Assembly (NCBI GenBank): GCA_030612765.1
Contig: JAUWNG010000009.1
Span: 1-51,936, forward strand
DNA from: Planctomycetota bacterium
GTDB taxonomy: Bacteria; Planctomycetota; Planctomycetia; Pirellulales; Thermoguttaceae
Direction of reading: 5' to 3'
DNA length: 51,936 nucleotides
In this document: piece by piece, positions 32,311 to 40,758 of the stretch
How the letters are laid out: each line of letters starts with the position of its first letter
Numbering within the stretch: the first letter of the stretch is position 1
Position numbers and translations under genes: made by a program
Notes under the pieces: model-generated
What the model was told of the DNA's origin: nothing
The model's input: only the letters and a program-made list of their open reading frames with translations
The model's database searches: none

Positions 32311-32810
32311 TTATTGCGCTGCACTTTCTGGAAAACGTCTATGTTACACGGCCAACTTGACCAACTGCTGAGCGGTTGCTTGGGGATGGCGGGAATGTCC
32401 TTCCGCCGGACATAGAGCGCGGCCAACAAGGGCAGGCCGACCGTGCCCCACAGCGGATGCCGCACGACCCACGACAGCGTGACCCAGATGTGGCCGTAGA
32501 GATACTTGGCGGCGGCCGGCCCCGGTGTGGGATTGCGATGGATTCCCGCCCCCTGAACTTTTGGGCCGTAACGTTTGGTTGGGGTGTCGTCCAGCGCCAA
32601 CAACAACCGTTTTTCGTCGGGCGATTTCTGCAACAGCAGCGACAAAAGTCGGGCGGCCACCGATTTGGACTTGCGTCCCACGGCGGAGATGAAGTAGTAA
32701 TAACCGCTGAAGCCGCGTCCGACCTCGGCGGCCCGCAGCCAACTGGCCACGGTGTGTGGTGTTTGCGCAAAAAGGATACCAAAAAACAAGAGTTGGGTTC
32801 CACGCCCCAC
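32307..32810 (-). pseudogene. Transposase fragment (DDE, IS4/IS701-like)
   Basis: The reading frame that makes sense gives FFGILFAQTPHTVASWLRAA, KRLLLALDDTPTKRYGPKVQ and YLYGHIWVTLSWVVRHPLWG. The LALDDTPT Asp is the first catalytic acid. The ~160 residues cover only the N-terminal third of such enzymes (~400 residues). The DDE remainder and terminal inverted repeats are missing. It is therefore a dead remnant beside the higBA module. Confidence 0.8.
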
Positions 32811-32871
32811 TCAATCAACTGCAAATAATCATGTGTCGATTGTCATTGCCTCTTCACCCTCACGTGTCAAA

Positions 32872-33321
32872 CTAAAACGCCGTCGACGCCACGTTAAAGA
32901 AGGCCGAGAGTTTTCCGATCTGATCGCGGGTCAGCCTTCGTCGGCCGGCAATGACGGCGGAGATCGTGGGGGCGGCAATGCCGGTTTCGCGCTCGACCTG
33001 CGCCTGGGTAACGTCCTTGGCTTCGATCAAGTGGGCAAGCATCTCGCCGTCGCCAACCCGTCGGCGTGGAAACTTCGCCTTCTCGTAATTTTCCAGCAGT
33101 TCAAGGAGCACCGACAGGTAGCCCGCCTCTCCGCGCGACAGCTTGCCGTCGCGGGCCTTTTTTTCCAGCAGCTTGTTGGCCAGCGCCAGTCCGCGCCGAT
33201 GAACGTCGGCCGACTTGATCGGCCACAGCGGCAACTGCCGGATCAACTCGATGTAGTCCGTCGGCACGACAACCGGGATTCGTTGGTCCGTACCGGCGTC
33301 TCTAGTCGCATTCACACTCAT
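32872..33321 (-). CDS. higA: HigA-type antitoxin with helix-turn-helix
   Basis: 149 residues. The N-terminal part (LIRQLPLWPIKSADVHRRGLALANKL) and C-terminal XRE helix-turn-helix (about 100-145, TQAQVERETGIAAPTISAVIAGRRRLT) match the HigA family. It should bind and neutralise the HigB toxin and repress the operon. It overlaps the upstream toxin gene by 20 bases, the usual toxin-first order of higBA. The start at 33321 ([10 protein letters not shown]) lies inside the toxin's last codons. Confidence 0.9.
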   Translation of the reverse strand: MSVNATRDAGTDQRIPVVVPTDYIELIRQLPLWPIKSADVHRRGLALANKLLEKKARDGKLSRGEAGYLSVLLELLENYEKAKFPRRRVGDGEMLAHLIEAKDVTQAQVERETGIAAPTISAVIAGRRRLTRDQIGKLSAFFNVASTAF

Positions 33322-33604
33322 GTTTCCATTTTCCTTGATCGTATTGTTGGTAAGTCAACACGTGCAGAATGGAGACGGCCTGAAACTCGTAGTCGATTCT
33401 CGTAATGACGCGAAAGGAGCCGCCCTGCACGTCGAACACCACGCACAGTCCCGCCTTAGAGGCCCTGGCGTAAGTTTGCCTCACGTCCCCCCACTTCTTC
33501 CAAGTAGCCGCTTCAACGGCCTGCACCCAACGATCGAAATGGCGGCGAGCCGCCCGACGTTTGCGGCAAAACACCTTAATCTGGTCCGTGCCGACAATCC
33601 GCAT
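33302..33604 (-). CDS. higB: HigB-type mRNA interferase toxin
   Basis: A 100-residue RelE-superfamily toxin. [57 protein letters not shown] and [10 protein letters not shown] fit the HigB_toxin domain, which cuts ribosome-bound mRNA. The start is placed at ATG 33604; an earlier in-frame ATG lacks family similarity. It is translationally coupled to the antitoxin by overlap. It is divergent from mnmG, whose promoter must overlap its 5' region. Confidence 0.9.
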   Translation of the reverse strand: MRIVGTDQIKVFCRKRRAARRHFDRWVQAVEAATWKKWGDVRQTYARASKAGLCVVFDVQGGSFRVITRIDYEFQAVSILHVLTYQQYDQGKWKHECECD

Positions 33605-33752
33605 GACCGGAATACATCCTGACCCGAGAATCCTTGACGCCAAAGCCCGACGCCTCTATCATAACATATTGTTAAGACCGTGCAAGGCTAAATCCGAGCC
33701 GTCCGCTTCCCTTCCGTCGCCGGGGCTTTACATCGGTCCAAACGTGAAAAGA

Positions 33753-35633
33753 ATGTGCGGCATGAGCGACTTGATCTCCAATTTCGACGTTCTGGTGATC
33801 GGCGGCGGGCACGCCGGCGCCGAGGCCGCGCTGGCCGCGGCACGCTTGGGCGCGAACACCGCCCTGCTGACCGGCAACCTCGAAACCATCGGACAGATGA
33901 GTTGTAATCCGGCCATCGGCGGAGTGGGCAAGGGGCAGATCGTCCGCGAAATCGACGCCCTCGGCGGCGCCATGGGACGGGCCATCGACGCGACCGGAAT
34001 TCAGTTCCGAATGCTCAACCGCCGCAAGGGGCCGGCAATGCACGGTCCCCGCGCCCAGGCCGACAAACTCGCTTACCAGAGGGAAATCCGCCGAATACTC
34101 GAAGCACAGCCGGGACTCACCCTGCTGAAAGAAACGGTCGAGGACTTGCTCGTCGAAGATATGTCTGAATCGCCGCTTGCGGCTTCGCAACGTCGGCCAC
34201 GGATCGTCGGCGTCCGCACCGCCAATGACATGACATATCGCGCCCGCGCGATGATCCTTTGCGCCGGCACGTTCTTGCGGGGTCTGCTCCATTTCGGCGA
34301 CGCCACCATGCCCGGCGGTCGAATGGGCGAACCGACCTCCGCGGGAATCAGCGGGGCGCTTGCCCGCTTGGGGTTCGAGTTGCAGCGGTTCAAGACCGGC
34401 ACGCCGCCGCGAATCGACGGCCGGACAATCGACTACGACAAAACCAAGCTCCAGCCGGGCGACGAGCGGCCCAAACCGTTTTCCTTCCTCGCCGATCGGA
34501 TCGACGTGGAGCAGATTCCATGTTGGATCGCACAGACCACGCCGGAAGTTCACGAGCTGGTCCGCGCCAACTTGCACCGCGCGCCGATGTACAGCGGGCA
34601 GATTCTATCGGCCGGACCGCGCTACTGCCCCTCGATCGAAACCAAGGTCGTCCGCTTCGCCGAAAAGCCCCGGCACCAATTGTTTCTTGAACCGGAGGGG
34701 CGAACGACGCCGGAGATCTACGTCAACGGCCTGGCGACCAGCCTGCCGCGCGACGTGCAAGACGCCATGTTGCGGCTGATACCCGGCCTGGAAGGGGCGA
34801 AGATTCTCCGCTACGGATACGCCATCGAGTACGACTATCTGCCGCCCATGCAGCTAATGCCTTCGCTGGAGACGAAGCGGGTCGCGGGCCTGTACTGCGC
34901 CGGGCAGATCAACGGCACCACCGGCTACGAAGAGGCCGCCGCCGCGGGACTGCTGGCCGGGGCGAACGCCGCGCTCACGCTACGGGGCGAGGAGCCGTTG
35001 ATACTCGGCCGCGATCGGGCGTATATTGGCGTGATGATCGACGACCTGGTAACGCGCGGCGTGGACGAGCCGTACCGGATGTTCACCAGCCGGGCGGAAT
35101 TCCGGCTGCTGTTGCGGCCGGACAACGCCGACCGGCGACTAACCCCGCTGGCCTATCGGCTCGGATTGGCCGACGAGCAACGTCACCGGCGGCTGCAAGC
35201 GAAGGAAGCGGAGATCGCCCGAGCCGCACGGCTATTGGAAACCACCCATTTTGAATCGGTTTCAGCTATAAAAATGCTCCGCCGGCCGGAAGTGACCTGG
35301 ACGGATTTGGTCTCGCGTCTGCCGCAACTGGAATCGGTCTCGTCGGCAGCGGCGGATCAGGTAACTTACGACGCGAAATACTCGGGCTACATAGCCCGGC
35401 AGCAGGTTGACATAGCCCGACAGCAACGATTGGCCGCCCGCCGCATTCCGGCGGAGATCGACTATGAATCGGTGCCTCATCTCCGCGCGGAGGCCCGCGA
35501 AAAGCTGGCCCGCGTCGGTCCCGTCGATCTGGGCCAAGCGGCGCGGGTCAGCGGCATTACGCCGGCCGACCTGACGGTGTTGATGATCCATCTGGAATCT
35601 TTAAGCGGCCGACGTAGGGTGGCAGGTCCCTGA
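33753..35633 (+). CDS. mnmG: tRNA uridine-5-carboxymethylaminomethyl synthase subunit MnmG (GidA)
   Basis: FAD-dependent subunit of the MnmEG complex that modifies U34 of several tRNAs. It is ~626 residues, the normal length. FAD motif [16 protein letters not shown] is followed by [37 protein letters not shown], the [15 protein letters not shown] region, and a C-terminal helical domain ending [28 protein letters not shown]. Start is ATG 33753 or 33762. Residues ~139-147 (SPLAASQRR) are encoded by a 20-base repeat (34172-34191) also found at 42306-42325. The last four codons and stop lie in another repeat. No mnmE is in the window. Confidence 0.95.
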   Translation: MCGMSDLISNFDVLVIGGGHAGAEAALAAARLGANTALLTGNLETIGQMSCNPAIGGVGKGQIVREIDALGGAMGRAIDATGIQFRMLNRRKGPAMHGPRAQADKLAYQREIRRILEAQPGLTLLKETVEDLLVEDMSESPLAASQRRPRIVGVRTANDMTYRARAMILCAGTFLRGLLHFGDATMPGGRMGEPTSAGISGALARLGFELQRFKTGTPPRIDGRTIDYDKTKLQPGDERPKPFSFLADRIDVEQIPCWIAQTTPEVHELVRANLHRAPMYSGQILSAGPRYCPSIETKVVRFAEKPRHQLFLEPEGRTTPEIYVNGLATSLPRDVQDAMLRLIPGLEGAKILRYGYAIEYDYLPPMQLMPSLETKRVAGLYCAGQINGTTGYEEAAAAGLLAGANAALTLRGEEPLILGRDRAYIGVMIDDLVTRGVDEPYRMFTSRAEFRLLLRPDNADRRLTPLAYRLGLADEQRHRRLQAKEAEIARAARLLETTHFESVSAIKMLRRPEVTWTDLVSRLPQLESVSSAAADQVTYDAKYSGYIARQQVDIARQQRLAARRIPAEIDYESVPHLRAEAREKLARVGPVDLGQAARVSGITPADLTVLMIHLESLSGRRRVAGP

Positions 35634-35699
35634 GCGAAACGAAGGGCGTGGTTTGATCGTGTACCACGCCCTTCGCTTCGCTCAGGGACGTGCCACCCA
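35614..35699. repeat. Palindromic repeat, family G, overlapping the mnmG stop
   Basis: GTAGGGTGGCAGGTCCCTGA and CAGGGACGTGCCACCC are outer arms. Inner arms are GAAGGGCGTGG and CCACGCCCTTC. The mnmG stop TGA is within the left arm. It separates the convergent mnmG and malic enzyme genes and could act as a bidirectional terminator. Confidence 0.85.
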
Positions 35700-35718
35700 A
35701 ACTCGACAAGTTAATCCC

Positions 35719-36921
35719 TTAAGTGGCCTCGCCGGCCGCTTGGGCGACGGCCCGAGCCACGCCGGTCGCCACCCGCGGGTCGAACACGCTGGGGACTATG
35801 CAATCCGGGCGAAGCTCGTCCTCGGGAACAATCTCGGCAATCGCGGCCGCGGCCGCGATCTTCATCGACTCGGTCACACGCCGGGCGCGGACGTCGAGCA
35901 CCCCCCGGAACAGACCCGGAAAACAAAGGACATTGTTGATCTGGTTCGGATAGTCGGACCGGCCCGTGGCTACGACTCGGGCGTAAGGCAGCGCGGCTTC
36001 CGGGTCGATCTCCGGATCGGGGTTGGCCAGCGCGAAGACTATCGGCTCGGCGGCCATCCGTTTCACGTCCTCGACCTTCAATAAGTCGGGGCCTGAAACG
36101 CCGATAAACACGTCGGCGCCGCGGATGGCGTCGGAAAGCGTGCCGGCGATGTTTTCGGGATTGGTGTTTTCGGCGATCCAGCGTTTTACGGGATTGCCGT
36201 CCAGTTTGCGGTGACGACCGATCGCTCCGCCACGGTCGCAGAGCACGATCCGCCGGCAGCCGACCGATTGCAACAGCCGTGCAACGGCCGCTCCCGCCGC
36301 TCCCGCCCCGCTTATCGCCACGCGAATGTCCGCCAATTGTTTCTGGACGATTTTCAGTGCGTTCCTCAGCGCCGCCAGCACCACCACCGCCGTGCCGTGC
36401 TGGTCGTCGTGAAAGACGGGTATCTCCAGCCGCTCGATCAATTGCCGTTCGATCTCCACGCAGCGCGGCGAGGAGATGTCCTCCAGATTGATGCCGCCGA
36501 ACGTGGGGGCCAAATAGACGCACGTGCGGACGATCTCGTCGACGTCCTGGGTGTCGAGGCAGATCGGAAAGGCGTCCACGCCGGCGAACGCCTTGAAGAG
36601 CATGCACTTGCCCTCCATTACCGGCATGGCGGCTTCCGGGCCGATGTTGCCCAATCCCAGCACGGCCGAGCCGTCGGAGACGACCGCCACGGTGTTCCGC
36701 CGGATCGTCAGCTCGAAACTCTTTTCGGGATCGTCATGGACGGCCATACACACCCGGGCAACGCCCGGAGTGTAGGCCATCGACAGGTCTTCCCGCGTTT
36801 CGAGCGGCGTTTTCAGACAGACCTCGATCTTGCCGCCTCGATGCAACTCGATGATTCGGTCCGTTTGGTTCAAATCCGGGTTCAGTGTTTTCATGGGAGC
36901 CATTGTATTGGTTTGCGTCAT
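35719..36921 (-). CDS. Malic enzyme (malate dehydrogenase, oxaloacetate-decarboxylating)
   Basis: Converts malate to pyruvate and CO2 with reduction of NAD or NADP. 400 residues, the short bacterial form without the PTA domain. N-terminal malic domain: LSMAYTPGVARVC (Tyr as acid), GNIGPEAAMPVMEGK (Lys base), PTFGGINLEDISSP and VFHDDQHGTAVV (metal site). C-terminal NAD-binding domain: ISGAGAAGAAVARLL and FALANPDPEI, SDYPNQINNVLCFPG. Alternative starts are 36903 and 36894. It is divergent from the malate dehydrogenase gene, with 84 bases between starts, so the pair probably forms a coordinated C4 node. Confidence 0.93.
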   Translation of the reverse strand: MTQTNTMAPMKTLNPDLNQTDRIIELHRGGKIEVCLKTPLETREDLSMAYTPGVARVCMAVHDDPEKSFELTIRRNTVAVVSDGSAVLGLGNIGPEAAMPVMEGKCMLFKAFAGVDAFPICLDTQDVDEIVRTCVYLAPTFGGINLEDISSPRCVEIERQLIERLEIPVFHDDQHGTAVVVLAALRNALKIVQKQLADIRVAISGAGAAGAAVARLLQSVGCRRIVLCDRGGAIGRHRKLDGNPVKRWIAENTNPENIAGTLSDAIRGADVFIGVSGPDLLKVEDVKRMAAEPIVFALANPDPEIDPEAALPYARVVATGRSDYPNQINNVLCFPGLFRGVLDVRARRVTESMKIAAAAAIAEIVPEDELRPDCIVPSVFDPRVATGVARAVAQAAGEAT

Positions 36922-37005
36922 TGCCCGTCAATTGGGCTAGAATACAATAGGTGCTTTCCGTGAACCCGCGACCGTTGGTCGTGCATATTCAGAAAACATC
37001 TTCCC

Positions 37006-37965
37006 ATGAAACGCGCGAAAATCAGCATAATCGGCGCCGGCAACGTCGGAGCGACAACCGCCCACTGTTGTGTGTCGGCTGAACTGGGAGAGATCGTCCT
37101 CTTGGACGCCCCGCAGTCTGGGGATATGCCCAAGGGCAAGGCGCTTGACTTGTCGCATGCCGCCGCGGTCGCGGGTAGCGACGTCCGCGTTCTCGGCACA
37201 ACCGACTACGCCGATACCGCCGGCAGCGACGTCGTGGTGATCGCCGCCGGCGCGGCGCGCACCCCGGGCATGAGCCGCAACGACCTGCTGGCCACCAATG
37301 CCCGGGCCGTCGACTCCGTGGCCGGCGAGATCAAGCGATCCAGCCCCGACGCCGTCGTTATCGTCGTGACCAATCCGCTGGATGCGATGACTTATCGTGC
37401 GTGGCGGGCGACCGGCTTCCCGCCGCAACGGGTGTTGGGCGAGGCCGGCGCGCTCGACGGCGCCCGGTTCCGCGCCTGCATTGCCGAGGAGTTGGGCGTG
37501 AGCGTCGAGGACGTTTCGGCCCTGGTTGTGGGCGGACACGGCGAGGCGATGACGCCGCTGCCCAGTTGCACCACGGTGAGCGGCGTTCCCGTCGGCCGAC
37601 TGATCCCCGCCAAACGGATGGCCGAGTTGATCCGCCGCACACGCCAGTTCGGCACGGAGATCGTTTTGATGCTGAAGACCGGCAGTGCCTACTACGCCGC
37701 CGCCGCCGCAACGGCAATGATGATCGAGTCGATCGTCCGCGACAAGAAGCGATTGATCTGCTGTTCGGCGTTTTGCGACAAGGAATACGGAGTGGGCGGT
37801 TGTTACATCGGCGTGCCGGTGGTCCTCGGGGCCGCTGGCGTCGAGCGGATCGTCGAGATCGAGTTCTCTCCTTCCGAGCGAGATTCTTTTTGCAAGAGCG
37901 TCGAGGCGGTAAAGGCGGTGGTCGAGGCGATGGATCAATCTTATCCGTCCCCCAGGGCATGTTGA
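37006..37965 (+). CDS. mdh: Malate dehydrogenase (LDH-like type)
   Basis: NAD-dependent interconversion of malate and oxaloacetate in the TCA cycle. 319 residues. Rossmann start KISIIGAGNVGATTAH, Asp38-type acid after strand 2 (IVLLDAP) for NAD preference, substrate Arg pair in ARTPGMSRNDLL, VVTNPLDAM with the Asn, and catalytic His in VVGGHGEAMTPL. It belongs to the tetrameric, LDH-like MDH group found in many non-proteobacterial lineages. The tail (YPSPRAC) is short. It is divergent from malic enzyme. A copy of the CGCGACCGTTGGTCG repeat lies in the leader at about 36965-36980. Confidence 0.94.
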   Translation: MKRAKISIIGAGNVGATTAHCCVSAELGEIVLLDAPQSGDMPKGKALDLSHAAAVAGSDVRVLGTTDYADTAGSDVVVIAAGAARTPGMSRNDLLATNARAVDSVAGEIKRSSPDAVVIVVTNPLDAMTYRAWRATGFPPQRVLGEAGALDGARFRACIAEELGVSVEDVSALVVGGHGEAMTPLPSCTTVSGVPVGRLIPAKRMAELIRRTRQFGTEIVLMLKTGSAYYAAAAATAMMIESIVRDKKRLICCSAFCDKEYGVGGCYIGVPVVLGAAGVERIVEIEFSPSERDSFCKSVEAVKAVVEAMDQSYPSPRAC

Positions 37966-38139
37966 CGACGGCTGAGTCATCTGGTGCAAAACATGGCCCC
38001 CCCAATTTCACGAACGATAAAGATCGGCTAAACTGAACTTTGTCCGCCATGTTCCTAGCGCGGTCCGCGGCCGCAACCAAAAACCCGGCGTGGACGCCGG
38101 GGCTAAACCAGGAGTGTACAAACCACATCGGATCCTCCC

Positions 38140-39573
38140 ATGCCCGACAATCGAAACCAATACGAAAATCCGCTGATTAGCCGCTATGCCTCGCCGGAGA
38201 TGAGCGAGCTGTGGAGTCCGCGTCGGAAGTTCGGCACGTGGCGGCGGCTGTGGGTCGCGCTGGCCGAGGCCCAAGCGGAACTTGGACTGCCGATCAGTTT
38301 GAAACAGATCGACCAACTCAAGGCCCACGTTGACGACATAAACTTCGAGGCCGCCGCCCGCTACGAGGAAAAACTGCGGCACGACGTGATGGCGCACGTC
38401 CACGCCTACGGCGACGCCTGTCCGGAAGCCCGGGGGATCATACACCTCGGGGCCACAAGCTGCTTTGTGACCGACAACACCGACCTGCTGTTGCTGCGAG
38501 AGGGGCTCAAAATGATCGCCCGGCGAGTGGCGGCGGTGATCGACGCGCTGGCCGCCTTCGCCGTCAAATACCGCGATCTGCCCTGCCTCGGGTTTACCCA
38601 TTTTCAGCCGGCACAGCCGACCACCGTCGGCCGTAGGGCATGCCTCTGGGCCCACGACTTCACGCTCGATCTGGCCGAGATCGAGCATCGTATTGCAAGC
38701 CTCCGTGCGCTGGGCAACAAAGGGACCACCGGCACGCAGGCGAGTTTCTTGGAGCTATTTCACGGCGATCACGAGAAGGTCCGACGGCTGGACGAATTGA
38801 TCTGCCGCAAGATCGGTTTCGACTCCGCTTACTCGATCAGCGGCCAGACGTATTCGCGGAAGATCGACTCGCAAGTGCTCGGCGTCCTCTCGGGCGTTGC
38901 CCAAAGCGCGCACAAGATGGCCACCGATCTGCGGCTGCTGGCCCATCGCAAGGAGGTCGAGGAGCCGTTCGAGGCCGACCAGATCGGCTCGTCGGCGATG
39001 GCTTATAAGCGGAACCCGATGCGCTCGGAACGGATATGCGGTTTGGCCCGGTTCATCATCAGTCTGGAATCGAGCGCGGCCGTGACGGCCTCGGTGCAGT
39101 GGCTCGAACGGACGCTGGACGACAGCGCGAACCGCCGGCTGACGCTTCCGCAGGCGTTTCTGGCCGCCGACGCCGTGCTGATCCTTTGCCAAAACGTGTC
39201 GGCCGGATTGGTGGTCTATCCGAAGGTGATTGCCGCCCACCTGGACGCCGAACTCCCCTTCATGGCCACGGAAAACATTCTGATGGCGGCCGTCTCCGCC
39301 GGCGGCGACCGGCAAGACCTGCACGAACGGATACGCCGTCACAGTCAGGCGGCGGGCGCGGCAGTCAAGCTGGAGGGGCGGCGAAATGATCTGATGGACC
39401 GGCTGGCCGACGACACGGCCTTCGCCAAGGTAGATCTGACCGCCGTGCTGGCTCCCGGGCAATTCATCGGCCGCGCCCCGGAGCAGGTCGATGAGTTTAT
39501 CGCCGAGGTGGTCGCCCTGATCCGGGCGAAGTACGGCAAGAATCTGGTTTCTGCCGCGGAAGTGAAGGTGTGA
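38140..39573 (+). CDS. purB: Adenylosuccinate lyase
   Basis: Cleaves adenylosuccinate and SAICAR in purine synthesis. 477 residues of the fumarase/aspartase superfamily. Motifs: [18 protein letters not shown] (His region), [13 protein letters not shown]-type segment [15 protein letters not shown] with the catalytic base region, and the signature loop [20 protein letters not shown] at ~282-301. The signature and length resemble the longer, animal-type enzyme rather than B. subtilis PurB. The 174-base gap before it holds a half repeat (CCCGGCGTGGACGCCGGGG, 38083-38102). It stands alone, with no other pur genes beside it. Confidence 0.95.
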   Translation: MPDNRNQYENPLISRYASPEMSELWSPRRKFGTWRRLWVALAEAQAELGLPISLKQIDQLKAHVDDINFEAAARYEEKLRHDVMAHVHAYGDACPEARGIIHLGATSCFVTDNTDLLLLREGLKMIARRVAAVIDALAAFAVKYRDLPCLGFTHFQPAQPTTVGRRACLWAHDFTLDLAEIEHRIASLRALGNKGTTGTQASFLELFHGDHEKVRRLDELICRKIGFDSAYSISGQTYSRKIDSQVLGVLSGVAQSAHKMATDLRLLAHRKEVEEPFEADQIGSSAMAYKRNPMRSERICGLARFIISLESSAAVTASVQWLERTLDDSANRRLTLPQAFLAADAVLILCQNVSAGLVVYPKVIAAHLDAELPFMATENILMAAVSAGGDRQDLHERIRRHSQAAGAAVKLEGRRNDLMDRLADDTAFAKVDLTAVLAPGQFIGRAPEQVDEFIAEVVALIRAKYGKNLVSAAEVKV

Positions 39574-39726
39574 ACGCAAAACCGCCTGCTTAACGGCGAA
39601 CTCGCCATACCGCACGCGACACGCACCGTTGCATCGCAATTTTTTGCGCGGCGAACTTGCTCGTGCGCTACGGCGAGAATCTCCGATCGTCAGTATTCTC
39701 GTTCTTTTCCCGTTCGGATTCTCCCT

Positions 39727-39757
39727 TCGTAACATACATGACCATATGATGTTACGA
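39727..39757. promoter_or_regulatory. Inverted repeat upstream of the promoter
   Basis: Perfect 9-base arms TCGTAACAT and ATGTTACGA are separated by 13 bases. They lie about 20 bases before the -35 box. The spacing suits an activator site; a hairpin is also possible. The arms resemble the half of a Zur-type TCGTAAT motif but the 13-base spacer does not fit that family. Confidence 0.5.
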
Positions 39758-39775
39758 CAATCTTGCCGGCGGGGG

Positions 39776-39803
39776 TTGACAGTTCGTGGTGAGTTGTTAA
39801 ATT
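39776..39803 (+). promoter_or_regulatory. Predicted sigma-70 promoter
   Basis: TTGACA at 39776-39781, a perfect -35 hexamer, then 16 bases and TAAATT at 39798-39803 as the -10. Transcription would start near 39810, within or just before the Fur-type palindrome. Confidence 0.6.
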
Positions 39804-39816
39804 AACTGAATAATTA

Positions 39817-39831
39817 TGAGACTGAGTCTCA
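39817..39831. promoter_or_regulatory. Predicted Fur-family operator (7-1-7 palindrome)
   Basis: TGAGACT-G-AGTCTCA is a perfect 15-base inverted repeat with the 7-1-7 spacing of Fur, PerR, Zur and Nur boxes. The flanks AATAATTA and GTATCATTA extend it imperfectly. It starts about 14 bases after the -10 box, where a bound repressor would block initiation. A Fur-family gene lies four kilobases away. The core differs from the classical E. coli box (TGATAAT-n-ATTATCA), so the metal is uncertain. Confidence 0.65.
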
Positions 39832-39903
39832 GTATCATTACTGGGCCTTCGCGAGTACCCCATGATTTCCGACCCCCATCGTCCCAACAACGCAGGAGGA
39901 GAC

Positions 39904-39966
39904 ATGTACGAAAGAGAGTGTTGTTTTTCGTTTTGTAAACTTTTATTCACAGGAGAGACAAGATGA
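39904..39966 (+). CDS. Cys-rich leader peptide, 20 residues, coupled to the PEP-CTERM gene
   Basis: A short frame with a strong AGGAGGA sequence four bases before its ATG encodes MYERECCFSFCKLLFTGETR. Its TGA overlaps the ATG of the next gene (ATGA), the standard coupling geometry. Three of the first eleven residues are cysteine (ECC, FC). It is too short for a domain. It may be a translated regulatory leader or metal/redox sensor, or only a coupling device. The downstream gene also has its own AGGAG, so coupling is not obligatory. Confidence 0.5.
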   Translation: MYERECCFSFCKLLFTGETR

Positions 39967-40667
39967 GAAGATTATCGATTAGTTGTCTGGTTGTTGGTAT
40001 TTGTTCTTTGGTTCTTTCATCCGCTTTGGCGGAGAACCTCGGCACTTGCACCAACACCGGCTACACGTTCATGGGCGACTGGATGGTGTTTCACCAGGAC
40101 GTAAAAGACTACTTCCTGATCGGCAATGCACCCGCGACTGAGCCCGACCCCGCGGACGAAATGTGGGCGTTCGGCTGGCTGAAGTTCGGCGATCTTCCAG
40201 CCGAGCAAGTTGACGAGGCATGGTTGTCGCTGGAGTGCTATAAGGACATGAACGGGTCGCTTACCCCCGCCAATCCCATGGATGTCACCATTTACGCGGT
40301 CGACTCGGATGTGGCTAGCATCACTGCCGGCAACGTTGCGGATTTCAAGGACAACCACATTATCGGCAGTGCGGTTGCCTCCGCGACGCTTACCGAACCG
40401 GGATTTTACAGTTGGGAGATCACTTCCATCGTCAACGGGTGGATCACGGGCGATAACCACGGTCTGGCGGTCGTCGGATGGGACGACGTGCCGGGACCGT
40501 CCTATACTCACCCTTACTTCGCTGGCCTGCCGGACCCCAACCCACATGGGATGAGCCCCCAGCTTGCGACTAATCCTGTCCCCGAGCCGGGCACGATCGG
40601 ACTGCTGGCAAGCGGTCTTACCTTGATTGGTTTGATTCTTTTCAGGCGTTACCGATCTGCCCGTTAG
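39963..40667 (+). CDS. PEP-CTERM surface protein, DNRLRE-like
   Basis: 234 residues. Signal peptide MRRLSISCLVVGICSLVLSSALA, a beta-rich domain, and a C-terminal PEP-CTERM sorting signal (VPEP at about 206, hydrophobic GTIGLLASGLTLIGLILF, then RRYR). The domain contains AFGWLKFGDLPAEQVDEAWLSLECYKD and ITSIVNGWITGDNHGLAVVG, the pattern of DNRLRE/TGF-beta-propeptide-like modules that bear metal or link to surface glycan. Exosortase should cleave after the VPEP region and attach the protein to the envelope. It is first in the cluster, with AGGAG seven bases before ATG and a coupled leader ORF upstream. Confidence 0.85.
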   Translation: MRRLSISCLVVGICSLVLSSALAENLGTCTNTGYTFMGDWMVFHQDVKDYFLIGNAPATEPDPADEMWAFGWLKFGDLPAEQVDEAWLSLECYKDMNGSLTPANPMDVTIYAVDSDVASITAGNVADFKDNHIIGSAVASATLTEPGFYSWEITSIVNGWITGDNHGLAVVGWDDVPGPSYTHPYFAGLPDPNPHGMSPQLATNPVPEPGTIGLLASGLTLIGLILFRRYRSAR

Positions 40668-40682
40668 GGATTAACCGCGGGG

Positions 40683-40722
40683 CGTCGCCGCGCTTGGTTC
40701 CGGCGGCGACGTCCCGGTTTTT
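40683..40722 (+). terminator. Terminator-like hairpin between the two PEP-CTERM genes
   Basis: Perfect 9-base arms CGTCGCCGC (40683) and GCGGCGACG (40703) with an 11-base loop, followed six bases later by five T. As the next gene starts only 37 bases on, it would partly end or stabilise the first transcript, giving more of the first protein than of the rest. Confidence 0.55.
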
Positions 40723-40758
40723 CAAACAAACCGAAACCAACCTGAAAAGGAAAAAGCT

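Larger units (their letters stand above)
39574..39962. promoter_or_regulatory. Control region of the PEP-CTERM/DUF4198 cluster
   Basis: This 389-base gap is AT-richer than its surroundings and carries, in order, an upstream inverted repeat TCGTAACAT/ATGTTACGA (39727-39735 and 39749-39757), a sigma-70-like promoter, a Fur-type palindrome just downstream of it, and a coupled leader ORF. These are listed separately. The first ~140 bases hold nothing I recognise. Confidence 0.65.

Noticed and set aside
32344-32824. Two other overlapping frames across the transposase fragment
   Set aside because: Only the frame with LALDDTPTKRYGPKVQ has transposase similarity; the others are Cys/Arg-rich shadows.
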